Assembly: GCF_900547735.1 (NCBI RefSeq)
Contig: NZ_URHZ01000001.1
Location: 62,001-126,000 of the forward strand
Origin: an uncultured Clostridium sp.
GTDB taxonomy: Bacteria > Bacillota > Clostridia > Lachnospirales > Lachnospiraceae
DNA length: 64,000 nucleotides
Direction: 5' to 3'
Below the pieces are notes generated by a model that saw nothing but the letters and a program-made list of their open reading frames with translations, had not been told where the DNA came from and made no database searches. How positions within the stretch are numbered: position 1 is the first letter of the stretch; every line of letters starts with the position of its first letter. Positions 18,991 to 29,717 of the stretch are shown here, in pieces. The position numbers were made by a program, and so were the translations under genes.

Positions 18991-19818
18991 ATGAAGAAGG
19001 TATGTTTCATAATAATGTTTCTGTTGTTTATCACGGCAGGTTACGGTTCAGGGGAGGCGGCTGCTGCGCCGCTCCGGAATGCAGACACGTCCCGCGACGC
19101 GGGAGTGGCACGGGAAGACCGCGTGTTGGAGGAATATCTGGCGCCTCTGCTGACCGCCTTAAAAAACAGGGATAAAGAGGCAATGTGCAGTCTGTGGGTG
19201 GACATAACGGAGCCGGAAGAGAAAGAACAATTCTTTGAACTGTTTTTTGATATCTGGAACGGGAGAACGTGGAATTCGGCCGAGAAACTGGAAGAGAGGA
19301 GGCGCCAGGCGGAAGGAGCCGCTCCGGGGGCGACCATATACAGTTATCTGGTGGACTGCGGGGAGGAAAGTCCCAGGGTGGAATTGGCTGTCTCGGATGA
19401 CAGCGGGAAAATCGACTGGATCCGCATAGCGGCTTCCCCGGTGGTAACCGGAACCCCGTCGACCTGGAGACAGTTCAATACGGCGCAGTGGATTATGACA
19501 ATCCTGGCGGTTTTCGAGGTCCTGTTTTCAGTCTGGATGACCGTGCTCTGCGTGAAAAGAAAGCCGCGGCTCTGGGGGCTTTGGGTCATGTTTATCCTGT
19601 CTGTTTACGCGGGAATCATCTTTATGACAAAAGGGGATCTGATAATCTCATTTTTTATTTATACTTTTGCGTTCCCTAAAATACTGGACTATCAGAATCT
19701 GGGAATGAGGGTGTATCTGTCGCTGCCTCTTGGAGCGGCCGTTTATTATTTTAGATATGGACGGAAGCAGCTGCGAAAAAGAAAAGACGAATCGGGAAAG
19801 ATGAAAAAGGAAAGATGA
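18991..19818 (+). CDS. Secreted/membrane protein of unknown function
   Basis: 275 aa from ATG 18991, chosen because MKKVCFIIMFLLFITAGYGSGEA is a clear signal peptide; an upstream in-frame ATG at 18925 would bury it. An acidic extracellular domain (about 30-165) resembles DUF3887/NTF2-like folds with LAPLLTALKNRDKEAMCSLW, followed by three TM helices (about 170-250) and a basic tail. I do not recognise the family. Confidence 0.65.
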   Translation: MKKVCFIIMFLLFITAGYGSGEAAAAPLRNADTSRDAGVAREDRVLEEYLAPLLTALKNRDKEAMCSLWVDITEPEEKEQFFELFFDIWNGRTWNSAEKLEERRRQAEGAAPGATIYSYLVDCGEESPRVELAVSDDSGKIDWIRIAASPVVTGTPSTWRQFNTAQWIMTILAVFEVLFSVWMTVLCVKRKPRLWGLWVMFILSVYAGIIFMTKGDLIISFFIYTFAFPKILDYQNLGMRVYLSLPLGAAVYYFRYGRKQLRKRKDESGKMKKER

Positions 19819-19863
19819 AAAAGGAAAGACCTGGCGGAGAACGACGGGTTTTGAATCTGTTTT

Positions 19864-19895
19864 GGAGGCGTCCCGCAGTCGGGCCGCCTCCTTTT
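19864..19895 (+). terminator. Rho-independent terminator
   Basis: GGAGGCG at 19864-19870 pairs with CGCCTCC at 19885-19891, extended by CCCG/CGGG inside, followed by TTTT. It closes the membrane protein gene before the STAND gene. Confidence 0.8.
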
Positions 19896-20022
19896 CGATA
19901 TCGTTTACACCGTGGTTTTGATATGATACAATAAAAGAACACAGGTTCGCAGATACAGGGGCGGCAGTTACGGTAAATCAAGCCGGTAAATTCCCTTTTT
20001 AGAAAGCAAAGGAAGACCGAGC

Positions 20023-23000
20023 ATGAGAACATACGATTATAATGAAAAATTGAGCTGGGCCGATTTTCAAAATCTGGCGTGTGAAGTGGTCCAGCAGCGT
20101 GAGCATGTCCGGCTTCAGACGTTTAAGGATACCGCTGACGGCGGGGCCGACGGACTGTGGTTTGACGAAACATCCACACTGGTGGTACAGGCTAAAAAGT
20201 ATAGGGACTTTAAGACATTATACAGGGAACTTAAAAACATTGAACTTTTAAAGGTTAAAAAGCTGAATCCGGACCGCTATATCCTCGTTGTCTCACTTGA
20301 ACTGGGAAAACATGAAGCCGATAAAATTTATCAGCTGTTTGAGGGGTATATCAAAACCAGCGGGGATCTTATCACGAAGAATGAGCTGAACCGCCTTCTG
20401 GCGGAAAAGGAATACAGCCGGATTGAGAAGGATTATACCAGGCTGTGGCTCCCCGACACGTCCGTCATAGAGGAGGTTCTTTCCGAGATTGTCCACAAGG
20501 GCGCGCGGAACCGCAATACGAACGCTTACCGCAAGGCTCTCGGTACCAGCAGGACCTTTGTCCAGACACAGACTTACAACCATGCACTGGCTAAACTGAA
20601 CGCCAACCATACGATCGTGATTTCGGGTGAGCCGGGGATGGGGAAGACGACGCTGGCTTATATTCTTGCGCTGGAATTCCTGTCTGTGCGGGGGTATGAA
20701 GGATTTATCTGGGCCGAGACAATAGAGGAGATTGAGGCCGGATGGGAGTACTCCGATCAGAGACAGGTGTTTATTCTGGATGACTATTGGGGCAGCACAT
20801 TCCACAAAGAGACCGGGAGAAAGGCTACAAGGAAGCTGGAGGAGCTGATTTACCTGGTAAAGGCCGATGAAAATAAAAGGCTGATTATTACGTCCAGGGA
20901 GTATATTGTCCAGCAGGAGATCAGCAGGAGCCCGGAGCTTAAGGACATCGTAAGCAGGCTGAAGCTGGAATGCGTCCTGAAGGATTACAGCGACGCCGAG
21001 AAAGCGAAGATCCTGTTCGCCCATCTGTATGCGTCGGAGCTTGAGACGGAATATCTGGAGGACATCTTATTTCACTGTGATAATATTGTTGAAAATGAGG
21101 GATACAGCCCGCGTATTATAGAGAAATTTTTAAAACAGAGTGACTATGGGGAGTTTTCACCGCAGGAGTACACGGAGGAACTGCTGGGATATCTGGACTA
21201 TCCGGAGAATTTCTGGAATGAAATTTTTATGGAGCTTACGGAGGAGGCGAGAATCATCGCCCTGATTATCGCGATCTCCTATGTGCCGATCAGCCTGGAC
21301 GATATCAGAAATACGTTCGGAAAGTATGTTCAGCTGTACGCGGCCGACAGGAAAATGAAGTCCTTTGAGGCCTGCATCTCCGAGCTGGAAAAAACCTTTG
21401 TCACGACGTATTGGGACGAAGAGATTCTGATTACGTTTGATAACCCGTCTATTGTTGATTTCCTGTTCTCTTTTCTGGAACAGAACCAGGAATACTATAT
21501 TCCGAAATTATGCAGGTCGGCTTCCTTTTACAACCAGCTTCTGATGCTTCTGGAGCGGGATCTCTGTAAGGATGAGGAAATCATACGGGAGATTGAACAA
21601 AGGGCCGTCGACGAGTTTTATAACCTGCCGATGAAGCTTTCCGATTTTGGGGAAATTGAGGTCGGGGAATCCGATATGGAGGAGGGAAGTCTCTGGGCCG
21701 GCCGGGCCTTTCACCTGCTGCGGGTCTCAAAGTTACAGAAGCGGGGCCCGGTGTGGGACTTTATCCGTGACTTTATCAATACATTTTTTGAACAGTTGGG
21801 CCGGAATGGGGCATTTGACGGAATAGATGAGTTGATCGATTTTGTCGGTTTGGTGCGCTTATGCGAAAAGAACGGCCTGCATCTTAATGGCCGGCAAATT
21901 ATGGAGCAGTACTGGTCCTGTTCGTTCCTGGCCACACATTATGCATACTTCAGTGAGTTAGGTGAAATTTATCCGGACGAGTTTAAAGAACGGCGTGAGA
22001 ACTACGTTCAGTTTATGAAAAAGAATATCAAGGATATCATTCTTTACAGCCTTGATTATCTGGATGAGCTTGACTATCCCTGGCAGCTGGACATGCTGGT
22101 GGATGATATTCCGCGTATTCTTAAAGAGTTCGGCCTCAGGTACACACAGAAATATAAGATGCAGATTAAGCTGATCGCCGGACGGTATTATGAGGAGACT
22201 AAAATAGACAAAAAAATAGACAAATTTGCCGGGTGGTCTCCGGAGCCGGAAGAGGAGAACTATGGAAAGGCCAAGCGGGAGGGATATGAGCTGCTGCTTG
22301 GAGAAAAGGACGGCGTGCTCGATCAGGAAGAATGCATGGAGCTTATCAAAAAGCTTAAGTACGGTCCGGAGATGGAGGCAGATCTGCTCTCCATCGCGGA
22401 GAGCGGAGAACCGTGGTATATCAGTGAAATGCTGGTAACCGAGGAGATGCTCGCAGCGGCGAAAGATATGACGGACAATATGGGGCTGAAAAAGATGCCC
22501 CGCAGTGTGGATACCTTCATGAATCTGCTTATTTATCAGATACTGGATGGGGATCCTGATATTGCTGACGTCTTTGTGGGATTCTGTACCGATTACATGC
22601 TGGATCTTCTGCTCTACAATGCAAGCTCCCGGGTGAGTGAGACGAAATTCAGGAAACTGGAAGACTATGAAAAATATGTGGCCGGGAATCAGGCGCTGGA
22701 AGAGCTACTGTTCAGGACCGTTCTTGTGAAAAATGGAAAGTGGGTCGAGACTCGCAATGAGCTGCTCATGCTGTACTGCTGCGGCCGGGCTTTGGTGAAT
22801 GGAGAAGATTTTGAAAGAGGGATTTTCTTTGAGTATGAGACGCTGTTTTCGGACTTTTTTGAAAATGGCCGGGACGGCAGTCTGGCGGTTTACAGTCCTG
22901 ATTTGAATGGCGGTTTTAAACGCAATTATGAATGGGAACGGCAGCTTGCCCTTTTATTCCGGGAGATGGATGAGGAACGGTTTTACCGGAATTATGTGAT

Positions 23001-23418
23001 TCCGCAGGTGGAGCAGTTTCTGGACGGTTACGGACGGGGAGAAGAGAGGATAACCGGCTTTCTGGAAGAAATCCGTCTGCAGATTAAAACCGGGCGCGAC
23101 AATGAGATTTACAGCGATATGATGACGGTTTCCGATGCAATTATTCTGGTTGAAAATCTGGAGATAGCCCAAATAACCGGTGCGTTTAAGGATAAACTGA
23201 CAAAGAAGGAAATAAAGTGCCTGACAGGCAGAAAGTCCATCTGCAAAAAGCAAAAAGATAAGACGGTCATCTACGTATTTCAGGAAAATAATGTAGAATT
23301 TCTGAAGAAATGCGGTGTTTATGGTATTGTCAATGAATTCTTCAATGATTTGGAATGTTTTGTAAATCAGTTCCCAATCCGGACCGGGCTGCAGAATGTA
23401 TTACAAACCGGGTTATAA
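20023..23418 (+). CDS. Mrr-type nuclease fused to STAND NTPase, probable anti-phage protein
   Basis: 1131 aa. The N-terminus is a restriction-endonuclease fold with Mrr-like active site: DGGADGLW (Asp43) and VVQAKKY (Gln56, Lys58). The middle is a STAND NTPase of the nSTAND3 kind: Walker A GEPGMGKTTLA (about 202-209), Walker B QVFILDDYWG and a sensor motif RLIITSREY. The remaining roughly 650 aa are helical, with no recognised repeat, and would be the sensor. This is the plan of Avs-like defence proteins, where a phage protein binds the sensor and triggers the nuclease. No dedicated partner gene is beside it; it stands between a terminator and an endonuclease IV gene. Function is inferred from architecture. 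Confidence 0.82.
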   Translation: MRTYDYNEKLSWADFQNLACEVVQQREHVRLQTFKDTADGGADGLWFDETSTLVVQAKKYRDFKTLYRELKNIELLKVKKLNPDRYILVVSLELGKHEADKIYQLFEGYIKTSGDLITKNELNRLLAEKEYSRIEKDYTRLWLPDTSVIEEVLSEIVHKGARNRNTNAYRKALGTSRTFVQTQTYNHALAKLNANHTIVISGEPGMGKTTLAYILALEFLSVRGYEGFIWAETIEEIEAGWEYSDQRQVFILDDYWGSTFHKETGRKATRKLEELIYLVKADENKRLIITSREYIVQQEISRSPELKDIVSRLKLECVLKDYSDAEKAKILFAHLYASELETEYLEDILFHCDNIVENEGYSPRIIEKFLKQSDYGEFSPQEYTEELLGYLDYPENFWNEIFMELTEEARIIALIIAISYVPISLDDIRNTFGKYVQLYAADRKMKSFEACISELEKTFVTTYWDEEILITFDNPSIVDFLFSFLEQNQEYYIPKLCRSASFYNQLLMLLERDLCKDEEIIREIEQRAVDEFYNLPMKLSDFGEIEVGESDMEEGSLWAGRAFHLLRVSKLQKRGPVWDFIRDFINTFFEQLGRNGAFDGIDELIDFVGLVRLCEKNGLHLNGRQIMEQYWSCSFLATHYAYFSELGEIYPDEFKERRENYVQFMKKNIKDIILYSLDYLDELDYPWQLDMLVDDIPRILKEFGLRYTQKYKMQIKLIAGRYYEETKIDKKIDKFAGWSPEPEEENYGKAKREGYELLLGEKDGVLDQEECMELIKKLKYGPEMEADLLSIAESGEPWYISEMLVTEEMLAAAKDMTDNMGLKKMPRSVDTFMNLLIYQILDGDPDIADVFVGFCTDYMLDLLLYNASSRVSETKFRKLEDYEKYVAGNQALEELLFRTVLVKNGKWVETRNELLMLYCCGRALVNGEDFERGIFFEYETLFSDFFENGRDGSLAVYSPDLNGGFKRNYEWERQLALLFREMDEERFYRNYVIPQVEQFLDGYGRGEERITGFLEEIRLQIKTGRDNEIYSDMMTVSDAIILVENLEIAQITGAFKDKLTKKEIKCLTGRKSICKKQKDKTVIYVFQENNVEFLKKCGVYGIVNEFFNDLECFVNQFPIRTGLQNVLQTGL

Positions 23419-23509
23419 ACCGATAATTTTCAGCCGTAATATTTTGTTTTGCAATATTTGCCGCAATGCAGGGAATAGTAGTAGGAAACGATTTCAGGGA
23501 GGCGGCACA

Positions 23510-24352
23510 TTGTACAAGATAGGAGTGCATTTTACAATCGCAAAAGGTTTTACTTATGCAATAGAGACGGTCTTTGGCCTGGGGGGAAACACATTTCAGT
23601 TTTTCAGCCGGAACCCGCGTGGGAGCAGTGTGAAGGTATATGACGAAAAAGACATTGAAAAATTCCGTCGATTCAGGGAGGAACACCGGTTTGGGCCTCT
23701 TATGGCTCATGCGCCGTATACAATTAATATGGCCGGTGTAAATGAGGATATCCTCTCATTTTCCAGAGAGGCGGTGAAGGACGATATGATCCGCATGGAG
23801 AAGCTGGGAATCGAATATTACAATCTTCACCCGGGCAATCATATGGGGGCGGGAGAGGAGGCGGGGATTGTCCGTATTGCGGAAGGCCTCAACCGGGCGA
23901 TCGACGGAAACCAGCGTCTCACGGTCCTACTGGAAACCATGTCGGGGAAGGGAAGCGAGATTGGCTGGCGCTTTGAACAGCTCAGAAATATTATGGACAG
24001 GGTGGAATGCGGATCCAAAATCGGCGTCTGCATGGACTTGTGCCATATGTTTTCATCCGGCTACGATATTGTAAATGAGACGGAGCGCGTCTTTCGGGAA
24101 TTTGACGGTATTATCGGGCTTGAAAAACTGAAGGCCGTCCATCTGAACGACAGCGCCAATCCGTTTGGTTCCAGAAAAGATAACCATGCCCCGATCGGGG
24201 AAGGCCGCATGGGGAAAGAGGCCACGGTTAAAATAATGGGACATCCCGCTGTACGCCGCCTGCCCTTCTATCTGGAGACTCCTCTGGATGATGAGGGACA
24301 CAGACTTGAGATTGCAATGCTCAGGAAAGAGCTTACACAGGCGCACAGGTGA
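23510..24352 (+). CDS. nfo: Endonuclease IV family AP endonuclease (TIM barrel)
   Basis: 280 aa from TTG 23510, chosen for the AGGGAGGCGG site; upstream in-frame codons overlap the STAND gene and look noncoding. Motifs of the zinc TIM barrel: GVHFTIAKGF, APYTINMA, NLHPGNHMGAG, LLETMSGKGSEIG, CMDLCHMFSSGYD, HLNDS, HAPIGEGRMG and FYLETP, supplying the expected His, Glu and Asp metal ligands. It cleaves abasic sites in base-excision repair. The first His motif is GVHF rather than the more common GAHV. Confidence 0.88.
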   Translation: MYKIGVHFTIAKGFTYAIETVFGLGGNTFQFFSRNPRGSSVKVYDEKDIEKFRRFREEHRFGPLMAHAPYTINMAGVNEDILSFSREAVKDDMIRMEKLGIEYYNLHPGNHMGAGEEAGIVRIAEGLNRAIDGNQRLTVLLETMSGKGSEIGWRFEQLRNIMDRVECGSKIGVCMDLCHMFSSGYDIVNETERVFREFDGIIGLEKLKAVHLNDSANPFGSRKDNHAPIGEGRMGKEATVKIMGHPAVRRLPFYLETPLDDEGHRLEIAMLRKELTQAHR

Positions 24353-24373
24353 TATCCGTTTGAGACATGGACG

Positions 24374-24411
24374 GATACAACGACACACGGACGATACAAC
24401 GACACACGGAC
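24374..24411. repeat. 19-bp tandem duplication
   Basis: Two identical copies of GATACAACGACACACGGAC lie end to end (24374-24392, 24393-24411) in the spacer between nfo and the MATE gene. Confidence 0.8.
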
Positions 24412-24529
24412 GATGGAAAAGTGCTGTATTTCTGCGGAGTGTTTTGTTATAATGGTTCCATTCCACCGGGCGGGCAGAAAGCTGATTCTGCATTTTGTCC
24501 GGTGAGTTTTTGACAGAGGAGAAACGGGC

Positions 24530-25846
24530 ATGGAAGAGACACCGGTATGGAAGCAGTTAATCAGGCTGTCGGCCCCGGTTATGCTGGCATTGTTAATTCA
24601 ATCGATTTATAACATCGTGGACAGTTATTTTGTTGCAAGATATTCGGAGGAGGGGCTGACGGCCCTGTCCATTATGTTTCCGATCCAACTTTTGATGACG
24701 GCCCTGGCTACGGGCACGGGAGTGGGAATTAATATCCTGATTTCCAGGCTGGATGGGGAAGGTGAGACAAAATCTCAGAAAAATATTATAGCGGCCGGAT
24801 TCCTGCTGAGCATACTGGGCGCCCTGCTTTTTATTGCCGCGGGAATGCCGGGGATCAGATATTATTATCAGGTTTCATCGGCGCAGGCGCTTGTGAGGGA
24901 ATACGGGATTCAGTATGCTCAGATTATCTTTGCATTTTCACTGGGAATGTTTATCGAGGCGGCCGGAACTAAGGTATTGCAGGCCAGGAGCAATATGGTG
25001 CTGCCCATGTGCGCCCAAGTGGCGGGGGCAGCGGTGAATATTGTTCTGGATCCTGTCCTGATATTCGGTTATTTCGGATTGCCGGCGATGGGGATCAGGG
25101 GGGCGGCCGTTGCAACCGTAATCGGCCAGTGGACGGCCATGGCGATCGTGATGGCCGGGTTTATCAAACGGTATTCCATGCCCTTTGGACGGGTGAACCT
25201 GCATTACTGCACCAGAGTCCTGAGGGCGGGAGCGCCTTCGATTATCATGCAGTGTCTGTATACGGTGTACATAGTGGGACTGAACCTGATTCTGAAAGTT
25301 TTTTCCGAGGATGCGGTTACCGTGCTCGGAATCTATTATAAACTTCAGACCTTCTTTTTTATCCCGCTTCTGGGACTTCAGCAGGTTATACTGCCCCTGT
25401 TAAGTTTCAGCTACGGTGCGGGGAGAAAGGACCGGGTGGACAGCATCCTGCGCTGTTCTTTTGTGATAGCGGGAGTGATTATGGTGGCCGCGGCCGCGTG
25501 TTTTATGGCCATGCCGGAATTATTGCTGAGCATCTTTTCGTCCAGACCGGAGATCCTTAAGATCGGTGGCACTGCGTTCAGAATCATAGCGCTGAGCTTT
25601 ATCCCGTCGGCGTTCGGGCTGATCTTTGTGGTTTATTTCCAGGGAGTGGACCGGGGAAAAGAGAGTATCTTCCTCATTCTGCTGCGCCAGGTTGCTTTGC
25701 TTGTGCCAGTCGCCTGGGCGCTGCATTTTCTTGGGCTGAACCGGGTGTGGTTCACATTTCCCATCACGGAAGTGATCGTAGTGGCAGCATGTCTGATTTT
25801 TTATAAAAAACGGAAGCCGTTTAACGGCGGAACAGGAGAAATATGA
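24530..25846 (+). CDS. MATE family efflux transporter
   Basis: 438 aa with about 12 TM helices. Begins with PVWKQLIRLSAPVMLALLIQSIYNIVDSYFVARYSEEGLTALSI, the standard MATE N-terminal helix pair, and has the matching half-repeat RAGAPSIIMQCLYTVYIVGLN. Ribosome site GAGGAG. Its stop overlaps the next start as ATGA, so the unknown downstream protein is co-translated. No regulator is adjacent. Confidence 0.9.
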   Translation: MEETPVWKQLIRLSAPVMLALLIQSIYNIVDSYFVARYSEEGLTALSIMFPIQLLMTALATGTGVGINILISRLDGEGETKSQKNIIAAGFLLSILGALLFIAAGMPGIRYYYQVSSAQALVREYGIQYAQIIFAFSLGMFIEAAGTKVLQARSNMVLPMCAQVAGAAVNIVLDPVLIFGYFGLPAMGIRGAAVATVIGQWTAMAIVMAGFIKRYSMPFGRVNLHYCTRVLRAGAPSIIMQCLYTVYIVGLNLILKVFSEDAVTVLGIYYKLQTFFFIPLLGLQQVILPLLSFSYGAGRKDRVDSILRCSFVIAGVIMVAAAACFMAMPELLLSIFSSRPEILKIGGTAFRIIALSFIPSAFGLIFVVYFQGVDRGKESIFLILLRQVALLVPVAWALHFLGLNRVWFTFPITEVIVVAACLIFYKKRKPFNGGTGEI

Positions 25847-26460
25847 CGACAGAGTTTTTGCGGCAGCATATTTTTGACACAATAAAAGAGTGGCAGATGA
25901 AAATCGGGAGCCGTGATGAGAGTATCAGGCTCTATTATCCCGCAGTTTCCCTGATGAATCTGCTGAGGCTTGGGGATGAGGCGGGGGACGGCCGTACTGA
26001 GGATAGAGCGGAAGAGAAAAAGCCAGAGGGTGAAGCCGGGCTTGGGGAACTTGACGGGGCGCTTCTGGTTTTTGCACAGGATGTTGAACCGCTGCTTGGA
26101 AAGATACGGTTTTCAAGACAGGGAGAGCGGTACTGTATCGAGGTGCCGGAAAAAGGATGCGCTTATATAGCCGATTCCGTTCCGGAACCGGAATTTCTGA
26201 AACGGTTTCTGTCCGTCATTACGGCAAAAGACAGTACATTGGAACAGATACGGGCGTGTTTCCGGGATTTTGCCGGAATGTATGAGCTTGGATATACGGA
26301 AGAGGATAAGGAGGGGGAGGGAGTCGGCCATGTGTTCTATTTCAGCAGTGCGGTTCCGGAACCTTATATTTATTGTGTGGAGGAGGACGAATTCGGTCTG
26401 ACTTACCACCGTTTTACCAGAGAGGACTACGAAGACCTTTCCGGGGAGGACGCTCATTGA
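25843..26460 (+). CDS. Protein of unknown function, coupled to the MATE gene
   Basis: 205 aa, acidic and soluble, with no signal peptide, TM helix or known motif that I recognise. The sequence has conserved-looking blocks IRLYYPAVSLMNLLRLG and FYFSSAVPEPYIYCVEEDEFGLTYHRFTREDYEDL, suggesting a real folded domain. Overlaps the MATE stop by ATGA, which argues for expression and perhaps a shared pathway. Confidence 0.6.
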   Translation: MTTEFLRQHIFDTIKEWQMKIGSRDESIRLYYPAVSLMNLLRLGDEAGDGRTEDRAEEKKPEGEAGLGELDGALLVFAQDVEPLLGKIRFSRQGERYCIEVPEKGCAYIADSVPEPEFLKRFLSVITAKDSTLEQIRACFRDFAGMYELGYTEEDKEGEGVGHVFYFSSAVPEPYIYCVEEDEFGLTYHRFTREDYEDLSGEDAH

Positions 26461-26502
26461 GCTGAGAGGCCGGGGCAGTCCGGCAGATAATTGGATTCAT
26501 AC

Positions 26503-26550
26503 ACATCTTTTAGGACAACAACATATTATGGCATTAGCAGTATAAACTGC
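26503..26550 (+). promoter_or_regulatory. Sigma-K-like promoter and leader hairpin of the collagen gene
   Basis: AC at 26503-26504, 17 bases, then CATATTATG at 26522-26530 fits the mother-cell sigma-K pattern (AC-N17-CATANNNTA) except for one base. A small hairpin AGCAGT-ATAA-ACTGCT follows at 26535-26550 in the leader. Late sporulation control suits an exosporium gene. Confidence 0.45.
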
Positions 26551-26556
26551 TGACTA

Positions 26557-27782
<1,226 letters not shown>

Positions 27783-27796
<14 letters not shown>

Positions 27797-27815
27797 AGAC
27801 TACGGGCGGCGTTTT
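27783..27815 (+). terminator. Terminator near the ICE left end
   Basis: CGCCGCCC (27783-27790) pairs with GGGCGGCG (27804-27811), followed by TTTT. It would stop collagen transcripts entering the element, and would also lie just past attP in the circular form. Confidence 0.65.
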
Positions 27816-27943
27816 CCGTTGTGAGGCGGAAAGGAGGATATTTCTTATATCCATGCTTCGGGCCAAGTTGACCCGAAGCCGTTGTGGGGCTGACTGTAAA
27901 AGTTAGGCCCTTTTTTTCATGCCAAAATGAAGGAGGTAAATGA

Positions 27944-29407
27944 ATGGCAGAGGATAAAAAAGATTTGAAGCCGGAGGAACAGGGACAGAGCGGCCCCGCC
28001 GTTTCCGAAGCTCCGGCTCCACGGAAGGAGGAGCCCCCGGCGCAGGAGGTTAAAACTTCAGCCCCGGTGCAGGAAGCCGAGAAGGCGGACACCCCTGCCG
28101 CAGAAAAGACTGACACCCCGGGCCCGGCTGACAGGAGCCGCCCCGGAAATGTCATTGATATTTCCGGCGCTATGATTGATAAAATTGTGGCCGAGAAGGA
28201 AAAGGCGGCTATGTCGGAACAGGAACAAGGCTCAACTACCGATAAGCCGAAGCCCGAACGGACAGACGCGGCTAAACCGGAAAAGAAGAAACAGACGGCA
28301 CGTTCCCAGAAGGACAAGGCTCCCAAACAAACTGAAAAGTCCAAGGTTGAAAAAACTTCCCCGTCCAAGCAGGAGGAAGAAAAAGCGGCCCCGGCGGCGG
28401 ACGGCCCCAGCCGGGAAGAACAGAAGGCCAAGCTGGAACAGGAGCTTCGGAAGAAATACGGAATCCCCAAGACGGACAAGCCCGTGGAGCCTTTCGTTAT
28501 CCCGGAAGTGGAACAAACCGTAAGAATCCCCCATGAACAGCTCCATGCCTTCAAAAATCACCCGTTCAACGTGGAGAAAAATGCAAAGTTCATGGCGTTT
28601 GTTTCAAGTATCCGGGCGCAGGGCGTGACACAACCCGCCATTGTCCGGCCTGATGACAAGGGCGGCTATGAAATCATTTCCGGCCACCGCCGCGACGCGG
28701 GCAGTATTGAGGCCGGTATTCCCTATACGCCATGTATCATTCGCGCCCTGACTGACGAGCAGGCCATTCAGCAGATGGTCGAGGATAACGTCAACAACCG
28801 GGAAGTTTCCACGATGGAGTTAGCCAAGGCCCTAAAAATGCAGTTGGAGGCCATCAAGCACCAGGGGGCGCGTGAGGCGCTGGAGGGACAAAACTTCTCA
28901 ACAGACGTGGATAAGCGTTCCAATGAGGTTATCGCGGAGCGCAACGGCATGAGCGTGAAACAGGTTCAACGGCATATCGCCCTGACAAGGCTCATTCCCC
29001 CGTTGCAGGATATGGTTGACGGCAAAACAGTCGGGAGCGGCGGCAAGCCGCTCAAGATTGCATTTACTCCCGCTGTGGAGCTTTCCTATATCAAGCCCAA
29101 AAATCAGCGGTATATTGCTGTTGCCATTGACGCACAACAGTCGGCCCCTTCGCTCTCCCAGGCCCAGCGTATGCGGAAACTCGACCAGGAAAATATGCTC
29201 AACGGCGACGTGATCGACGGAATCATGCTCGAAGAAAAGAAGGAGGTAGACAAAGTGATTATCAGTGGAATGGAATTGGAGAAGTATTTCGGCAAGGAAA
29301 AGACCCCGCAGGAAATGAAAGACCAGATTATCAAGCTCCTGGACGACTGGAAGGGCAAGCAGAAGGAACAGACGAAGCCGGAGAAAAAGGCCGAACAGGA
29401 GAAATAA
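27944..29407 (+). CDS. ParB/RepB/Spo0J-type partition protein, first ICE gene
   Basis: 487 aa. A long low-complexity charged N-terminus (residues 1-180, Lys/Glu/Pro/Ala) precedes the ParB core: IPHEQLHAFKNHPFNV, EIISGHRRDAGSIEAGI and MVEDNVNNREVSTMELAKALKMQLEAIKHQG, then an HTH-like SNEVIAERNGMSVKQVQRHIALTRLIPPLQDMVDG. AGGAGG lies 8 nt upstream of ATG 27944. ParB proteins bind palindromic parS sites; in ICEs they may stabilise the circle or regulate. The element carries many copies of one palindrome, which makes it an obvious binding candidate (inference). No ParA partner is seen. Confidence 0.88.
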   Translation: MAEDKKDLKPEEQGQSGPAVSEAPAPRKEEPPAQEVKTSAPVQEAEKADTPAAEKTDTPGPADRSRPGNVIDISGAMIDKIVAEKEKAAMSEQEQGSTTDKPKPERTDAAKPEKKKQTARSQKDKAPKQTEKSKVEKTSPSKQEEEKAAPAADGPSREEQKAKLEQELRKKYGIPKTDKPVEPFVIPEVEQTVRIPHEQLHAFKNHPFNVEKNAKFMAFVSSIRAQGVTQPAIVRPDDKGGYEIISGHRRDAGSIEAGIPYTPCIIRALTDEQAIQQMVEDNVNNREVSTMELAKALKMQLEAIKHQGAREALEGQNFSTDVDKRSNEVIAERNGMSVKQVQRHIALTRLIPPLQDMVDGKTVGSGGKPLKIAFTPAVELSYIKPKNQRYIAVAIDAQQSAPSLSQAQRMRKLDQENMLNGDVIDGIMLEEKKEVDKVIISGMELEKYFGKEKTPQEMKDQIIKLLDDWKGKQKEQTKPEKKAEQEK

Positions 29408-29481
29408 GGCCGGAGAGCTTCGGGCCAAGTTGGCCCGAGGTTCCCGCCTAAAGCGGGGCTCTGCCCCGCGCCCCGAAGCTC

Positions 29482-29642
29482 AAAGGATATAATATATTCC
29501 CCGTCGCCGTGGTTTGTATAGCGCAACCGGGGAAGGCAGTCAAGGGTGGCGCCCGCGCCACCGCCTACGGCGGCGAAGCTCTTGACAGCCTTTCCCGGTT
29601 GTGCTTGTAGTAGTCAAGCGACGGGGATATATATTCCTTTGA
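29482..29642. other. Large nested inverted repeat (candidate oriT or structured RNA)
   Basis: Outer arms about 29482-29507 and 29620-29642 (AAAGGATATAATATATTCCCC pairs with GGGGATATATATTCCTTT plus GTCGC/GCGAC). Inner arms 29521-29544 and 29580-29603 (GCAACCGGG..GGC-GTCAAG against its complement). The apex holds GCGGCGCC-type hairpins. At about 160 nt it is by far the largest fold in the element, lying in a 310-bp gap between parB and the next gene. Confidence 0.6.
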
Positions 29643-29717
29643 GCCGTTCCCCTTCCCACGGGAAGGGGCGGAGGGGTTGGGCTCCCTATTAAGCAAAAAC
29701 AGGAAGGAGGAAACCAC

